This document shows, one piece after another, positions 20,784 through 33,311 of a DNA stretch of 64,000 nt (its first letter is position 1; every line of letters starts with the position of its first letter). The translations under genes were made by a program, and so were the position numbers. Origin of the DNA: Pictodentalium vernedei (taxonomy: Eukaryota > Mollusca > Scaphopoda > Dentaliida > Dentaliidae); assembly GCA_031216915.1 (NCBI GenBank), contig CM062292.1:69614790-69678789 (forward strand). Reading direction: 5' to 3'. The notes beneath the pieces were generated by a model that saw nothing but the letters and a program-made list of their open reading frames with translations, searched no databases and was not told the DNA's origin.

Positions 20784-21590
20784 GTTTTGAAAAAACGGGT
20801 CGTATTATGGTATGCCGCTGTCCGTCTGTCTGTCTGGTCACATGTCGTATGATAACTCAAGAACGCTTTGAGAGATTTTCGTGATTTTTGGGTAGGTGGT
20901 GTATATCGATGGAGGGAAGCTCCCTTTTGTTTAGTGTCGCCATTCGATTAGTCATTCCAGAGTTATGGGACTTTATTACTTAGAAAATTGTTGATTTTTT
21001 ACACGTCGTACGATAACTCTTGAACGCTTTGAGTGATTTTCATGATTTTTGGGTAGGTGGTGTATATCGATGGAGGGAAGCTCCCTTTTGTTTAGTGTCA
21101 CCGTTCGATTAGTCATTCCAGAGTTATGGGACTTTATTACTTAGAAAATTGTTGATTTTTTACACGTCGTTCGAGAACGCTTCGAGAGATTTTCACGATT
21201 TTTTGGTAGGTGGTTTATGTTGATGGAAGGAAGCTCCCTTTTGGTTGGTGTCACCATTCGCTTAGTCTTTCCAGAGTTATGGGACTTTATTTTTCACATG
21301 TCGAACAATAACTTGAAAATGCTTAGAGCAATTTTCATGATTTTTTGGTTGCAAGTATAAGTTGATAGAAGGAATCTCCCTTTCGATTTGTGTCACTGTC
21401 CAATATTTCATTCCAGAGTTATGGGACTTTATTCATCAAAATATAGGCAATTTTCCACATGTTGGACTTTGAGCAATTTTCATGATTTTTTGGTGGCACG
21501 TATATGTAACCTGAGAAGTACACATGTATGCTCATATTGTGTGGTTCCCTCTTGTAATTAATAATGGGTGTATCATGCGCTCATGGCGCA
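20784..21590. repeat. Diverged tandem repeat with ACACCC/GGGTGT ends
   Basis: It starts ATACACCCGTTTTGAAAAAACGGG (a foldback) and contains at least four units of about 135-165 bp. Each unit has GATAACT, AACGCTT, GATTTTC, GATTTTTGGGTAGG, AGGAAGCTCCCTTT, CATTCCAGAGTTATGGGACTTTA. It ends near AATAATGGGTGTATCATG. Units diverge progressively to the right. A similar arrangement with other sequence is at 59440-59830. Confidence 0.75.
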
Positions 21591-22861
21591 GCTGTTTATT
21601 AGGTTATCACTCCATATTTAATTCTTGTGCTCTTCAGCTGGTTGAAAAAATTGTGATTTTGTTCAAATTGAAACACAATGTCAGCTACGTGACTGCTGGT
21701 GCTAGAATCACAGCTGACTTTTGGATTGAAAAACAACTTCAATTTTTTATCATTATTCAGTTTAAAAGGATGATGTTTTGGTTTTTACGTGTGATGGAGT
21801 GGTAGATATAAACAAGAAAGCAATTGTATTTTTGTAAACTTCGGAGGAACATCGCCAATGAAAATGCCCTTGCTTATTTTTAACCGAAGCACTAAGAAAA
21901 TGCTCCCCATAGAAAACACCATATCTGACTCTGCGTTTAGGCCGTTTTGCAATTCCAATGGATGGTCAGGTTTGAGATGCCCAAAAAACCTGATTGCTGG
22001 TCTTTTGTCTTGAAAATCTCACAATGAAATAATGATATTTAATGTTTGTATTCTTAGTTAATTTTGTGTCTGAACTAATTAATTAGCTTAACAAAGGTGT
22101 GCAAAAGATTACAGGACCATAAATCAAACAACCAAACACCTGTTTTCACACCTACCGATTTTACAAGAATGCAATGGAAAATGAGTCTTGTGAACAAAAC
22201 AAGATACCTAAGTTGATTCCGGTTATATTTTATTGCATAATTTCCAAACGGTAATTCACCAAATAAAAAATAAATTTAACCTTTCTTTTAACTGTAAAAA
22301 AAAAAAAAATTTAAATGTTTACTTCAACATGTATAAACTGGATGGAAACGAGAAGGGTGGGGGTACTATTTTAAGTTTGAAAATGAAGGAAGAATATATG
22401 CGATTGGACTAAAATTGTGAGTGCATGTTGTCACCCCACCTCTCTCAAAGCTGGTTGTGGATAGAGTTTGTCACTCTTCATCTCAGTACCTTCCCCACAA
22501 TGTCTTGTCGGTCCCCACATGTACATCCCTGACCTAATAAAGATAACTCAATAAAAAGTTCCTGTTCAGTTGCACGTGTTAACTTCCTTAGAATAAAATT
22601 TAAAATTTGTGTTTTGAAATGTGTTTTCTATTTTTAGCCTTGCTCCTCAGACCTTCGTTAATATATGGCAAAATCCTATCTTACTGAACATTTTGGTCTC
22701 TGAGGGTGTGGGAAAATACAAGCCATAGGCCTACCTTCTATATTGGTTTTCCTGGACGAATCCAGATCCTCCCATAATACATGTATCAATAATTGAATCT
22801 CAAATTGTCAGACCCAAAGAGTTCAAAATACAATATTTCTTTTTTTTTCTGATTACCTTAA

Positions 22862-23740
22862 ACCTCCCCTCCCCCCATACACATGCCTATTCACTACCTT
22901 ACCCCCCCCCCCCCATATACATGCCTATTCACCATCTTAAACCCTCCCCCCATACACATGCCTATTCACTACCTTAATCCCCCCTCCATACACATGCCTA
23001 TTCACTACCTTAACCCCCCCCCATGTACATGCCTATTCACTACCTTAAACCCTCCCCCCCCACCATACACATGCCTATTCACTACCTTAACCCCCATACA
23101 CTTGCCTATTCACTACCTTAAACCCCCCCCCCCATACACATACCTATTCACTACCTTAAACCCTCCCCCATACACATGCCTATTCACTACCTTAAACCCT
23201 CCCCCATACCTTAACCCCCCCCCCCCACATACACATGCCTATTCACTTCCTTAAACCCTCCCCCATACACATGCCTATTCAGTACCTTAAACCCTCCCTC
23301 CATACACATGCCTATTCACTACCTTAACCCCCCTCCCATACACATGCCTACTCACTACCTTAAACCCTCCCCTCCCCCCATACACTTGCCTGTTCACTAT
23401 CTTAAACCCTCCGCCCCTGTACACATGCCTATTCACTACCTTAAACCCTCCTCCCCATACACATGCCTATTCACTACCTTAAAAACCTCCCCTCCCCATC
23501 CACATGCCTATTCACTACCTTAAACCCTCCACCCTCCCCCCATACACATGCCTATTCACTACCTTAAACCCTCCCCCCATACACATGCCCATTCACTACC
23601 TTAAACCCTCCCCCCATACACATGCCTATTCACTACCTTAAACCCCCCCCCCCCCCCCCCCCATACACATGTCTATTCACTACCTTAAACCCTCCCTTCC
23701 CCCTTCCATACACATGCCTATTCACATTCAATCACACTAG
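22862..23740. repeat. C-rich minisatellite, about 36-bp unit, over 20 copies
   Basis: The repeated core is ATACACATGCCTATTCACTA followed by CCTTAAACC and a run of C of variable length (about 4 to 20). The core is strongly conserved while the C run varies from unit to unit. It gives rise to spurious frames encoding MPIHYLNPPP-like repeats, which are not genes. Confidence 0.95.
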
Positions 23741-24199
23741 TATTTGTCTTATACTAGCCACAAAATTAGCTATAGATGGACAGATACAAACCCCCTTCCT
23801 CCCCGAATCACCATTTTGGGGTGGGTCGATAGTGAAATAGGGTGATTCATCGGTCTAAGTGAGCTCACACTGTGTCTTCTAAAAGAAGTATACACCTCCC
23901 ATTTCCCAAAATACCACATAGGCATTGGATTTTAAGAAATAAGTAAGATTCGTTTTGTTATTTTTATGTTCAACATGTGCTGAACACTTGCAGTCAAAAT
24001 AAAGTAAAAAGAGAATAATTTTCTCACGCAAAGGATAAACGAAATGCATGCGCACAGGTATGTTGTTACACATTTGATAATACAGCCAAAACAATCAGTT
24101 CTTTCTTTGGGTGACATATTTATTAGCATGAATTAAATTTAATCTCAAAAACCCGAAGTTGCAGTGGATCACTCATACAGAAGCATATTTTTATACTGT

Positions 24200-24388
24200 A
24201 CCAATGACCCAGACATAGCTGGTGCTAACTCTTAAAATATAGGGCCAAACACAAATTTGGCCCCCCAATCCCCAAAATTTGCATCTAAAACCAAAGAAAA
24301 CATGTCCTGAATGGCCCTCCACACTTCACCTCTACTGCGCATGCGCAGTGTCAAGGACGTTCCGAAATTGGCGCCATTAATCATTCTA
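24200..24388 (+). repeat. Left inverted terminal repeat of DIRS-C
   Basis: It runs from CCCAGACATAGCTGG to GGCGCCATTAATCATTCTA and is the complement of 32495-32680. It includes the palindrome ACTGCGCATGCGCAGT at 24334-24349. Confidence 0.9.
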
Positions 24389-25280
24389 AGTTTGGCCCTT
24401 CATCAGTTAACATCTGACTGATCTTTGTGCTTGTAAATCTCAGTTTAAATGATGCCAGACACATAAATATTAGTGAAATGGTGATTCTAAGGAGGATAGA
24501 GAAGGAGGAGAGGAAAAATGTGTGACAGAATATTATCAGGGCTGTAACTTAAAATTTTTTAATGAAATTATGTTAAGTTACCTATTTTCAAGGCAGCAGC
24601 CATTTTATTGTCATTCTGTTTATTTAGTTACACTGATTTTTCAGTGTTTTCCTCTCTCCCTGTCCTTTAAGCCCCCCCTTGCTATTCTCCCATGCTTTTG
24701 GCATAGTTTTTGTAATTATTATTACTAAATTTTCTTGGGAGTTTTAGCTGAATAACAGAATGAATTCTGTTCTTTTCCCCATGTTTACGTCTTCACCTAC
24801 GGGTGGTTAGGCGTTGTGTTCTGCATCTACCATCTGATGTTCTGCAGTTTCTTCCCTGGAAGTCTCTGTTTTGCATCAGATAGTGTATTTTTGGTAACTG
24901 ATTCCGGACCTGGGTGCCTGGAGTCTTATTTTAGTGTTTGTACATTCATTGTTTACATTTACAACAGCCCTCTGTGTGAGGGGGGGATTTCTTGAAAATA
25001 ATATCTTGATGTTATTTTAATCATAACTAGATACATTATTATTGTTCGTAAGTGTTGAATAAATTGTTTAAAATATTTTTAAAATTTTTGTCCACACTTA
25101 GGCTTGGGATCCATTGGGGCTCAACGTTACTTTTCAGAAACTTGGGCTGTTCTGAAAAAATATTTTTTCAAAATATTTTGATTTCAGTTATTTTTTCTAT
25201 ATTAATGGATCATATTATTATTATGTATTTTGATTGCCAGGGGTTGGTGCGAGTACCAGGACTTGTTTTCTTTTCACATT

Positions 25281-28200
25281 GAAAGGATTTTGATCAATTG
25301 TAATAAGAGGAAGTCTTCCCCTGACTTTTATAATCATTCTATATGTGGTCAGTGTACTCGCATTAACTCCTGTTCTGTATCGTATGATTTCGATGACAAT
25401 ATGGGAAGCGTATGTCACGGTATGTTAGTGGGGAATTGGACACTCCGGTCCTTTCCCCGCAGGGTCACTCTACTTTATCAATTTCTATTTCAGACGATCA
25501 AGATTAGGGTGATGTATCTGTGATGTCTTCCAACAGTGTGCCTCCGTCGTCACAATTAATGAAGGGCTAGCGGAAAAGTGCTCATGTAAATACGCCAATT
25601 GCCTAAGAGGACCCTAGTAGGTTCGACGGCCTTTGACGTCCGCTAGCTCGCCCGGTGTAGCCGGGTTCGTCCATTGCGGTCTAGAAGGAGTTTTGGGGTG
25701 ATGCGAGCACTATAAATCAACCAAATGCACACCCAGTGACGGCGAATTAGAGGGAGAACAGAGGAAGCCTTTTAGTCCGGTTCATAGCTCGTTCTGGTCC
25801 ATCCGGACGGCGAGCGAGAGAGGCCCCTCTCTCGTACAGCAACATCTGGCCCCAGATGTTGTGGTACAAATGTTTCGCATTCGGAGCATACGTCCGTCGC
25901 TCAGGACGCTCCGACATTTAGTCAGTCCAGAGTAGACTGTCAATAAGGCTTCCTCATTCTCATGGTAGCGCACACGACCGCTCTTGGCTACGTGACCTCG
26001 GATATCCAGTCAGCGAATCATCGGCGACCAGGTCACTCCATCCGGTAGCCAGGGACACGAGGCCTGCAGACTCCGGACGTTCGCATAGGAAGTGTGCGGG
26101 AGTCAACGTACACGGAGCTTCCGGCGGCAATGCATCGTAAGACCGCTACTGTACAGGCCTCGGGAATGGACGTGCTTTCCTAAATAGCACAGTTTATCGC
26201 AGCATCCCAGCATCAACTGAATCTGTCGCATATTTTTTATCCGACGATGCTGGGTTGGGACGCTCCGCGGAAGCGGGTACGGACGTCCGAAAATTTCATC
26301 CGGTCCGACGGGATACCGAAAGGGATTTGGAGGATTTCGGGCTTTCCCTTTCGGAACAACATATGCTGTTGTGTATGTCATCTGACTTGATCTTCTACAG
26401 CTTCTTTCGTTGGACCAGAATGCTGCGATGCCGGATAAGAAACTGATAGCGTCGGTGGACTTAGAAATTTTTGGTTCGGTTAAGGGACATCGTTCCTCAG
26501 TTCCGACATAGTCCAATAATGTCACACAACTTTCGAATTATTGAACGACGCTATATATATTATTATTATATGCTTGCTATAACCAAGCATTTCTGGTTTC
26601 TTGTTCGCAAAGTTACGGAGATGTCTTTCAAAAGTGTGCCTCTGTCGTCATAGTTAATGAAGAGCTAGCGGCAATAAGTGCTGATGGAATATGTCTATCG
26701 CCTAAGAGATCCCTTGTAGGGTCGACGGAGTGACATTCGCTAGCTCACCCGGTGTAGCGTGCATTCATCGAATGGTTCGGCTGCCGGGTTCGTCCGTTGC
26801 GGTCTAGGAAGGAGATTTGGGTGATGCGAGCACTATAATTACTTTAGTACTCACCCAGTGACGGCAGATTGAGGACAGATCGGAGGAAGCCTGTTAGTCC
26901 GGTTCCTGGCTTGTCCAGGTCCGTCTGGGCTGTGAGCGAGAGAGGTCCCTCTCTCGTCCAACAACATAGGGGACCGCATGTTGTGGTTCAGATATTTTAC
27001 ATTCGGAGCATATGTCTGTCGGTCGGGACGCTCCATTATATTGACAGCCCGAGAGACTGTCGATAATGCTTCCTCATCCTCACAGCAGGGCACACGACCG
27101 CACATTGGCTACGTGACCTCGAGTATCCGATCAGTTTCGTCATTCAGTGATTCCACGGCGAATAGGTCACGCCATCCGGTAGCCAAGGGACACGAGGCCT
27201 ATACACTCCGTTCGCTCGCATATTGGTAGTATGCACGGGGTAACGATCACGGAGCTTCCAGCGGCAATGCATTGTAGGACCGCTTCTCCTCAGGTCTCAG
27301 TGACGGACGTGCTATCCGAGTTAGCACAGTTGTTTCGCAGCATCCCAGCAATCGACAGTTTCTTACTTGAACCAGGAATTATCTGACGGCGCTGGGTCGG
27401 TGCGGTCCGCGGTTGCATCAGGTACGGACGACCGAATGCTTTATAGGGTCCGACAGGATGGCGAAAGGGATTCGAAAGATTTCGAGTTTTCCCTTTCGTA
27501 GCATCGGAAGCTGCCATTCATATCTTCTGGCATTATCTTCCAGTGGGGCGCGGTGGCTCAGTTGGTAGAGGTGCAGGCTGCAAGCCGAGAGGTCCTCGGT
27601 TCGAATCCCACCTGCGGCAGCCGCGTTGTGTCCTTGGGCAAGACACTTCACCCCGATTGCCTACATGGGGGCACGATGACGCTGTGTACTGGGGCGTACT
27701 GCACGTCCATGGTGCGCATGTCTTCAACCAATCTAACCCTGCCTGTGCTGCGGTGCAGAGTTCAGAGTTACGATGTTGGAGAGCTGACAGCTGCTCGTCG
27801 TTGCTCGGTGGTTCTCTCCGGGTACTCCGGCTTCCTCCACCCGTAAAACTGTCACGGTCACGATTAGCCATTGTGCATAAGTATGTGACCTTAAACACCA
27901 ATAAATAAATATAAATAAATAATATTATCTTCCAGTGATTGTTATTTCGGACTACTTTGCTGCGATGTTGGATAAGAGACTTATAGCGTCATTGGACACG
28001 GAATTTTGGATCGGTTCAGGGACATTGTCCCTGACTTACCGACGCAGTCCAATAATGTCATTACAACATGTGTTTTATTTTTCGACGCTATATATGCTTA
28101 CAAGCCTGCTACCAAGCATGATAGTTTAGTTTCTTGTCCGCGTTGCTCATTTCTGCCATTTTATCATTTATACGAATATTTTATTTTGGCAGAGCAGGGC

Positions 28201-28304
28201 ATACCGAGAGTTCATATGCATCTAGATGGCGTGGTTATAGACTGGAAATATTCTTTTTCGCCGTCTATGTCTTTTCCAACCACAATGTTGGAAACGACAA
28301 TGAT
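25281..28304 (+). pseudogene. Gag-like relic of DIRS-C with internal tandem duplication
   Basis: Homologous to the Gag of D (49038-50790) but shredded by stops. A segment starting GATGTCTTCC at 25522 is repeated from GATGTCTTTC at 26620, a unit of about 1.1 kb. Both units contain the TCGTCCAACAACAT-type, AATGCATCGTAAGACCGC-type and GACATCGT..CCTCAGTTCCGACA-type landmarks seen once in D. The SINE sits in the second unit. The N-terminal Cys-rich motif is degraded. Confidence 0.8.
27545..27923 (+). mobile_element. tRNA-derived SINE, copy 1
   Basis: The head has an A box (TGGCTCAGTTGGTAGAGG) and a B box (GGTTCGAATCC) with tRNA-like spacing. A non-tRNA body follows (CTTGGGCAAGACACTTC...), and the tail is TATGTGACCTTAAACACCAA plus ATAAATAAAT units. 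A 14-bp target duplication, ATTATCTTCCAGTG, flanks it (27532-27545 and 27924-27937). The related DIRS-C' has the uninterrupted site at about 42186-42196. Transcription would be by RNA polymerase III. Confidence 0.93.
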
Positions 28305-28312
28305 GTCTAGTA

Positions 28313-29544
28313 TAGGGCTGGGCGATATGGGAATCTGAACACCGGTAACGATATCAGAAAAAATATCGCGATATACCGGTATATCGTGCAGCAGTGTGTG
28401 AAACGCATATTAAGTGCAAGGGATATCATGAATAAAAAATATATTTTTGGAGCAAAAGATAGAAGTATCGCTTACTGCTCTGGAAAAATGAGTGATTTGA
28501 ATGGAAGACCATAATAATCCATGTATACAAAGTTATTGAACCTATTGTTTAATACGAAATTAAGCCATAAAATTATCATGGATTTACTGGCTTTCATCTG
28601 AATCTGGGATACAAGTAAATCAGTCTTTGTCAATTTAATTCCTGTAAAAACATGGCCAGCCTCTCTTGACTGATAAGCGTTTAATTACTGAGCCAGTCAA
28701 TTGTCACATTGTGTTAATTGCGTATGTGTGGCTTCATGAAAACAGTGGCAAACAAAACTTTTTATCAAAACAACGGGTATCCAGTCGATGGGATTCCGAG
28801 GGCCTGGTTTCACAAAGAACCAGTAGTAGCTCCTCCCCTTCTCCTATCTTCCAGCAGTGAACTTCCTCAGATGACAATGTCAAATGTCATCTGTCACATG
28901 TCAGGCCAGTCGGTGCCAGCCAGCCGACAATGTTTTCTCCCAGTGATGGCATCAAACCTCTGTCATATTTGACAAAAATTGTTGCACATTTCGCAATTGT
29001 GAATATGTGTGGTTTGAAACATTTTTGTGTCAGATTGCTGACAACGAATTAAGCGATAAGTATGGCTTGCTGATTACAGTTCAAACAAATGCGACCAACA
29101 GCAGGTGACCGTGTTTTTACAGCGTGACAGTCGGGTGTGTTTTCCGTGTAACAACAAACTATTTGTGTGATGCGTGCTACATTAATTATTCACTAATTAA
29201 AAATAATCAAACAAATTTAGCAAACAAGTATTAAATATTTATTTCATAATTTCTCCATGAATGCTTGCATGTCGGTGACGATAAACGAGATAGAACGTTA
29301 CTCTCGTCATCTCTCGCTGTTTATCATTTGTTCACGAAATAAGGAAAGATAAACTTCCTGTATTTTCAAAGCAACTTTCTGTGCGATTTTACGAAAAAAC
29401 ACATGTTGAAATTTTATTATCATGTGACCCAAACCAATATCGTTACAGACGATATACCGGTATTGCCAAAAAATAGACGATATTTAACCGGTACCGATTT
29501 CAATACCGGTATTTACCGGTATATCGAAATATCGCCCAGCCCTA
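28313..29544. mobile_element. hAT-type element 3 (1232 bp) inside DIRS-C
   Basis: The ends TAGGGCTGGGCGATATGG and ATATCGCCCAGCCCTA are flanked by the perfect 8-bp duplication GTCTAGTA (28305-28312, 29545-29552). DIRS-C' shows the empty site with one GTCTAGTA near 42570. The subterminal regions are rich in ACCGGTAT motifs. There is no transposase frame. The interior is not related in any obvious way to hAT elements 1 and 2. Confidence 0.94.
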
Positions 29545-29831
29545 GTCTAGTAGACTTAACTTAGACGCTTTATCATATGTAATCCACCTTACTGAGGCGT
29601 TATCATTACGTCTTCAAGAAAAGATTTAAGGGATATTATTCTCAATGTGATTTCTTTTGAGGGCAGTAGTTTGTTCATGTATAACTCCGCCCTTCAGTGG
29701 CTGATTGGAGTTGGTTAGACGTGACGCAGCCCTAGCTACATCCACGTGCGTGGATAGTAAGGTGAAGAACTCTCTCAGAGTCGCTTCGTTCTCGGAGAAG
29801 CCTCTCTTCGACGGCAACTTTTCAGCAATCC

Positions 29832-30480
29832 ATGAATTGCTCGATTTACACGTTCTCTTGTCTATCTAGTGTTACAAGAGATTCAGACTGGGGCAAACAT
29901 TCGGTGGTTGACTCAGAGAGTGCCACTGCAGTTGCCGGATCCGAGTGTTATAGTTATGACGGTTGCCAGTCAAACAGATTGGGATATAATATTGATCCCA
30001 ACGGATTCGAAGTGCCAGGGTCTTTGGGTTCCGCAGTCTCTAAGCAAACAATTATCTTCCGCGGAATAATGTTTTTTAGGCTTTCTTTATGTCATTGCAT
30101 GAACATTATTCAGAAACGCTTCTCCAAATCCAGTCCGTTAATTCGACAGTAGTGGCGTATCTCCGGAACCAGGGAGGCACTCATTCGTTTCCGTTATTCA
30201 ATTTAATGGAAAGAATCCGTCTGTTGGTTATAGTACACCAAGTTCTGTTTCGGTCCGTCATATTCCTAGTCGTCTGATTGTTTTACCGGACTCCCGTTCA
30301 CTTAGGGGTCGCTTGTTGCTGTCAGAATGGACTCTCAACAAACAAGTATTCAATCAGATTTGCTATCTATGGGAGCGCCCAATGATGATTTATTTACGAC
30401 ACAGCTTGCTAATCAATCGCAGACGTATGTGTTGGCTTGTCCGGATCTCTGAGCTATTGTTGTTAACGCTCTATTGATCT
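29832..30480 (+). pseudogene. RNase H-like relic of DIRS-C
   Basis: Short frames show the degenerate counterpart of the RNase H start (LQLPDPSVIVMTVASQTDWD, where B has LTADASDLGWG) and NSTVVAYLRNQGG. Translations of three frames are needed to follow it. The RT that should precede it is absent: the Gag relic runs directly into this region. Confidence 0.78.
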
Positions 30481-30669
30481 AATAGGACGGAATGATAGGA
30501 TACGCGTATCCTCCGGCGCTGTTGTTTCAGCAGGTATTGCTAAGATAAACAACCACAATACATTTCTGTTGATAGCATCTCTATCTTCACAGTGACCGTG
30601 GGTAATTTACTCTGATGTCTACTGTGGGACTTAACGCGAAATCTTCCTCAATGAGAGGATCTTTTTTCG

Positions 30670-31770
30670 CTGGGTAAATCGTGTCATCTTTTTCACAACC
30701 CGCAAGGTCGCAACCTTCACGTATTCCGTTGTGTGGTCCGTATTGCATTGTAAGCATTGTACTGGACGAGCTTTGGACGCGATTTCTTACTATAGGAGAT
30801 CCTGTTCTTCGCTATTCTATGCGGCTAAAGTGGGGGCTCTTCCGTCGTTGGTGTAGGGATCACTATGTTCATATTGTTGATCCCTCCATACTACTCATTG
30901 CAACTTTTTAGTATACTTGTTTGACAAGATCTACTGCAGCCTGTTATTATTAAGATTATAGGTTTATGTTACCTCATACCTATGCACTCTATGATAGTTT
31001 ACTATTGAGTCTTATGTCTCTTTATCTAAGTCAGTTAGTAACTTTTTTTTTTGATAAATAGACTTAGAATCTTTAGATTAAATTCCTATATGGAATTTAA
31101 CTTCGGTTCTTATTTAGCTTAGTAATCATTTGAGCCTCTGGAAACAGTAGTTTTCAAATTCTGACCTTTTAGACAGTAATTCTGTTGGCTTCTCTTTTAC
31201 TGAAGAGTCAGTGAGTTTCATGCACTATCGATGGATGATTTTCACTTTCGTAGTTTCGGAATCACTACTTCCTTTACTATTTAGGTTGGATTTTTGCATA
31301 AGAGTTAGGCTCCTAATATCCGGAACCTATTGTTATTAAGGTCCTTCCGTCTTCGTACGGGCATAGGCTTTTACTCTGTCCGGTTAGAGTTTATGTATTT
31401 ATAAACAGATATCTGTTTATTACTACGGGCGTAAGCTTCTTCTGTCTTTGATGCCTAATAAAAGGACGTTACGCTCCATTCTATTGCTAATGGATTCAAT
31501 TAACTATCGGTACTGCTTATGGTATATCATTGACTCAGCAGTTGTGCTTATGATTTCGGCTCATGAAGTAAGAGTTCTTCTACATCTTGGGCTTACATTA
31601 ATAGTGTCGCTATTATAGATTTTTGAAGGCTGCTCATTGCGCTCAGCCATCCACATTCATGAATTTTTATCTCAGAAATATCGAGTCCATTTCTGGAGGC
31701 CTCTATTGTTAGGTCCATTATCTACTGCTCAGAATGTCATTCACTTAACAGTTGCTACTATAGCTAGGTA
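30670..31770 (+). pseudogene. Tyrosine recombinase relic of DIRS-C
   Basis: The frame 30681-30911 retains SQPARSQPSRIPL and LFRRWCRDHYVHIVDPSILL, the core-binding part. Downstream, many stops interrupt sequence still recognisable by comparison with D, including GGCTCATGAAGTAAGAG for the HEVR box and AATTTTTATCTCAGAAATA for the FYLRN nucleophile segment. Confidence 0.8.
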
Positions 31771-31844
31771 GGCTGTCTGTTTCGGCAGTGACTCCGTTCT
31801 GCTTCCCTCTTCGCTCTGGGCTATTTGACCCAGGGCAAGAAAAA

Positions 31845-31857
31845 GGGGGGGGGGGGG
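31845..31857 (+). repeat. G run downstream of the recombinase in DIRS-C
   Basis: It occupies the same place as G runs in C' (44862-44887) and D (53351-53365). Confidence 0.85.
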
Positions 31858-32333
31858 AGGGTGTTCCCTTGGGTCACCTGTTTTACTATGAAAACAAGGG
31901 GATACCTCCTCCGGAGTTAGTTATTCTGAGCTGATATTGGGATGGTTGTTTAGTGAGAAGTTTATGTTTTAAAATTCATTCTAGTCTTAGTTTTTAAAGT
32001 ATAGCTTTTGAATATAGCACGTGTCAACGGACATGATTATGCAATCCTCAGACACTTTTAAGGAGTATAAGAGTCTCTATTCTCTAGACTTACTTTATTT
32101 ATTGGCTTACTTTAAAAATTATTAGTATAAGATTATATTGGATATTAATAGAGTTCATGGATGTATGATGCTCAATTTTGGAAGGTGTTGTATCTTTCTA
32201 ATTTATCATAAATAAGAAAGATACATGTAAGGCCTATTACTTCTTTTTCCCTAGAGGGGATGACTCTATTTTATATTATTGAGCGTATTCCATCTTGCTC
32301 TATGTCCTTGGCCCTCCAGCCTTTTTACTATTC

Positions 32334-32421
32334 AGCTATGTCTGGGTCATTGGTACAGTATAAAAATGTTAAAAAATTTATAGTAATTTCTATATTTTTT
32401 ATACTTACCAATGACCCAGAC
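32334..32421. repeat. Internal complementary region of DIRS-C
   Basis: The complement of the left end (TGTCTGGGTCATTGGTACAG) is joined through GTT to the complement of the right end (TTTATAGTAATTTCTATATT). Confidence 0.92.
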
Positions 32422-32494
32422 GGGGATGGCCCTCCCAGGAGTTGGGAACTCTTGCCTCCCCGCTGAGTACATAGCGCTTACCAGGCACTGGTTA

Positions 32495-32680
32495 TTAGAA
32501 TGATTAATGGCGCCAATTTCGGAACGTCCTTGACACTGCGCATGCGCAGTAGAGGTGAAGGTTGGAGGGCCATTCAGGACATGTTTTCTTTGGTTTTAGA
32601 TGCAAATTTTGGGGATTGGGGGGCAAAATTTGTGTTTGGCCCTATATTTTAAGAGTTAGCACCAGCTATGTCTGGGTCAT
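32495..32680 (-). repeat. Right inverted terminal repeat of DIRS-C
   Basis: It is the complement of the left repeat and has ACTGCGCATGCGCAGT at 32535-32550. Confidence 0.9.
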
Positions 32681-33311
32681 TGGTAAGTATAAAAAATATA
32701 GAAATTACTATAAATTTTTTTACTTTCTATTCATTAAAACTCGACTATTTCTTCTCAACCTACTCACAATTGTTTACAATTGGCTGTAATGTAAATGCAA
32801 GCCCTACTTCGGAACTAACTCAAGCTAATAACTTTTCCAAGCGAGTTGGAAAAGTGGAAGGGTGCAAAAGCACGAAAAAAAAAGATCGAAAAAGGGTCAA
32901 GCAAAATCGTTGCCCGACATTTCAGGTACTCTCTGTGCACACCTCTTGCATTTACCGAGCGAATGCGCAACAACCATGACATCAATTCCTTTTTTTCCGC
33001 CATCATGCATGGTTGGAATTTTTGTGACTCGTGCTGCTCAGCTTGTTTCTTCGAAAAACATCTTGAATAACTCGCTATGATTATTGTTTTATGAGCATTC
33101 TAGGATTGTATCCTTTACTCAAGCTCAAAATTGTTGTGTTTTTCTTTATATTTATGCTCATTTTCGCTTGGGTTATCTTTGCTTATCTTGCTTTTTCTGT
33201 GCGCGAAAATGCGACCCGCACGATCGGTTTTCTGCCGGTGGGAAGCTTGAATCTTTGGGTTTTTTGGAGGGATTTTTCCCACTAAAAATTATTGTGTAAC
33301 TTTTTTGTACA

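Larger units (their letters stand above)
19537..24186 (+). other. Intron 2, 5' part
   Basis: Named contents are P4 (19681-19925), repeat R copy 2 (19966-20165), a tandem ACCCG-capped repeat (20784-21590) and a minisatellite (22862-23740). The stretches 20170-20780 and 21600-22860 show nothing recognisable. Confidence 0.6.
24187..32722 (+). mobile_element. DIRS-C: family-2 DIRS retrotransposon with SINE and hAT insertions
   Basis: The left end ATTTTTATACTGTACC and the right end (ATTACTATAAATTTTTT) are joined in complement at the internal complementary region 32334-32421. Inverted terminal repeats are at 24200-24388 and 32495-32680. Inside are a tandemly duplicated Gag segment, RNase H-like and recombinase relics, all full of stops. 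The RT domain is missing. Without the SINE (27545-27923) and hAT element 3 (28313-29544) plus their duplications, about 6.9 kb remains, the same as C' (38807-45751). The copy cannot encode its own proteins. Confidence 0.92.

Noticed and set aside
22862..23740. CRISPR-like array of regular repeats
   Set aside because: The repeats are one continuous unit with a variable C run, not repeats separated by unique spacers, and the genome is clearly animal.
22883..23840. Frames encoding MPIHYLNPPP-type proline-rich proteins
   Set aside because: They are translations of the minisatellite and shift with every C-run length change.
27545..27620. Genuine tRNA gene
   Set aside because: The A and B boxes belong to a SINE with body, A-rich tail and target duplication; the tRNA fold is incomplete.
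27533..27908. Protein-coding frames of 97-122 codons on both strands
   Set aside because: They lie across the SINE and recur on the opposite strand at 57186-57453 for the same reason.
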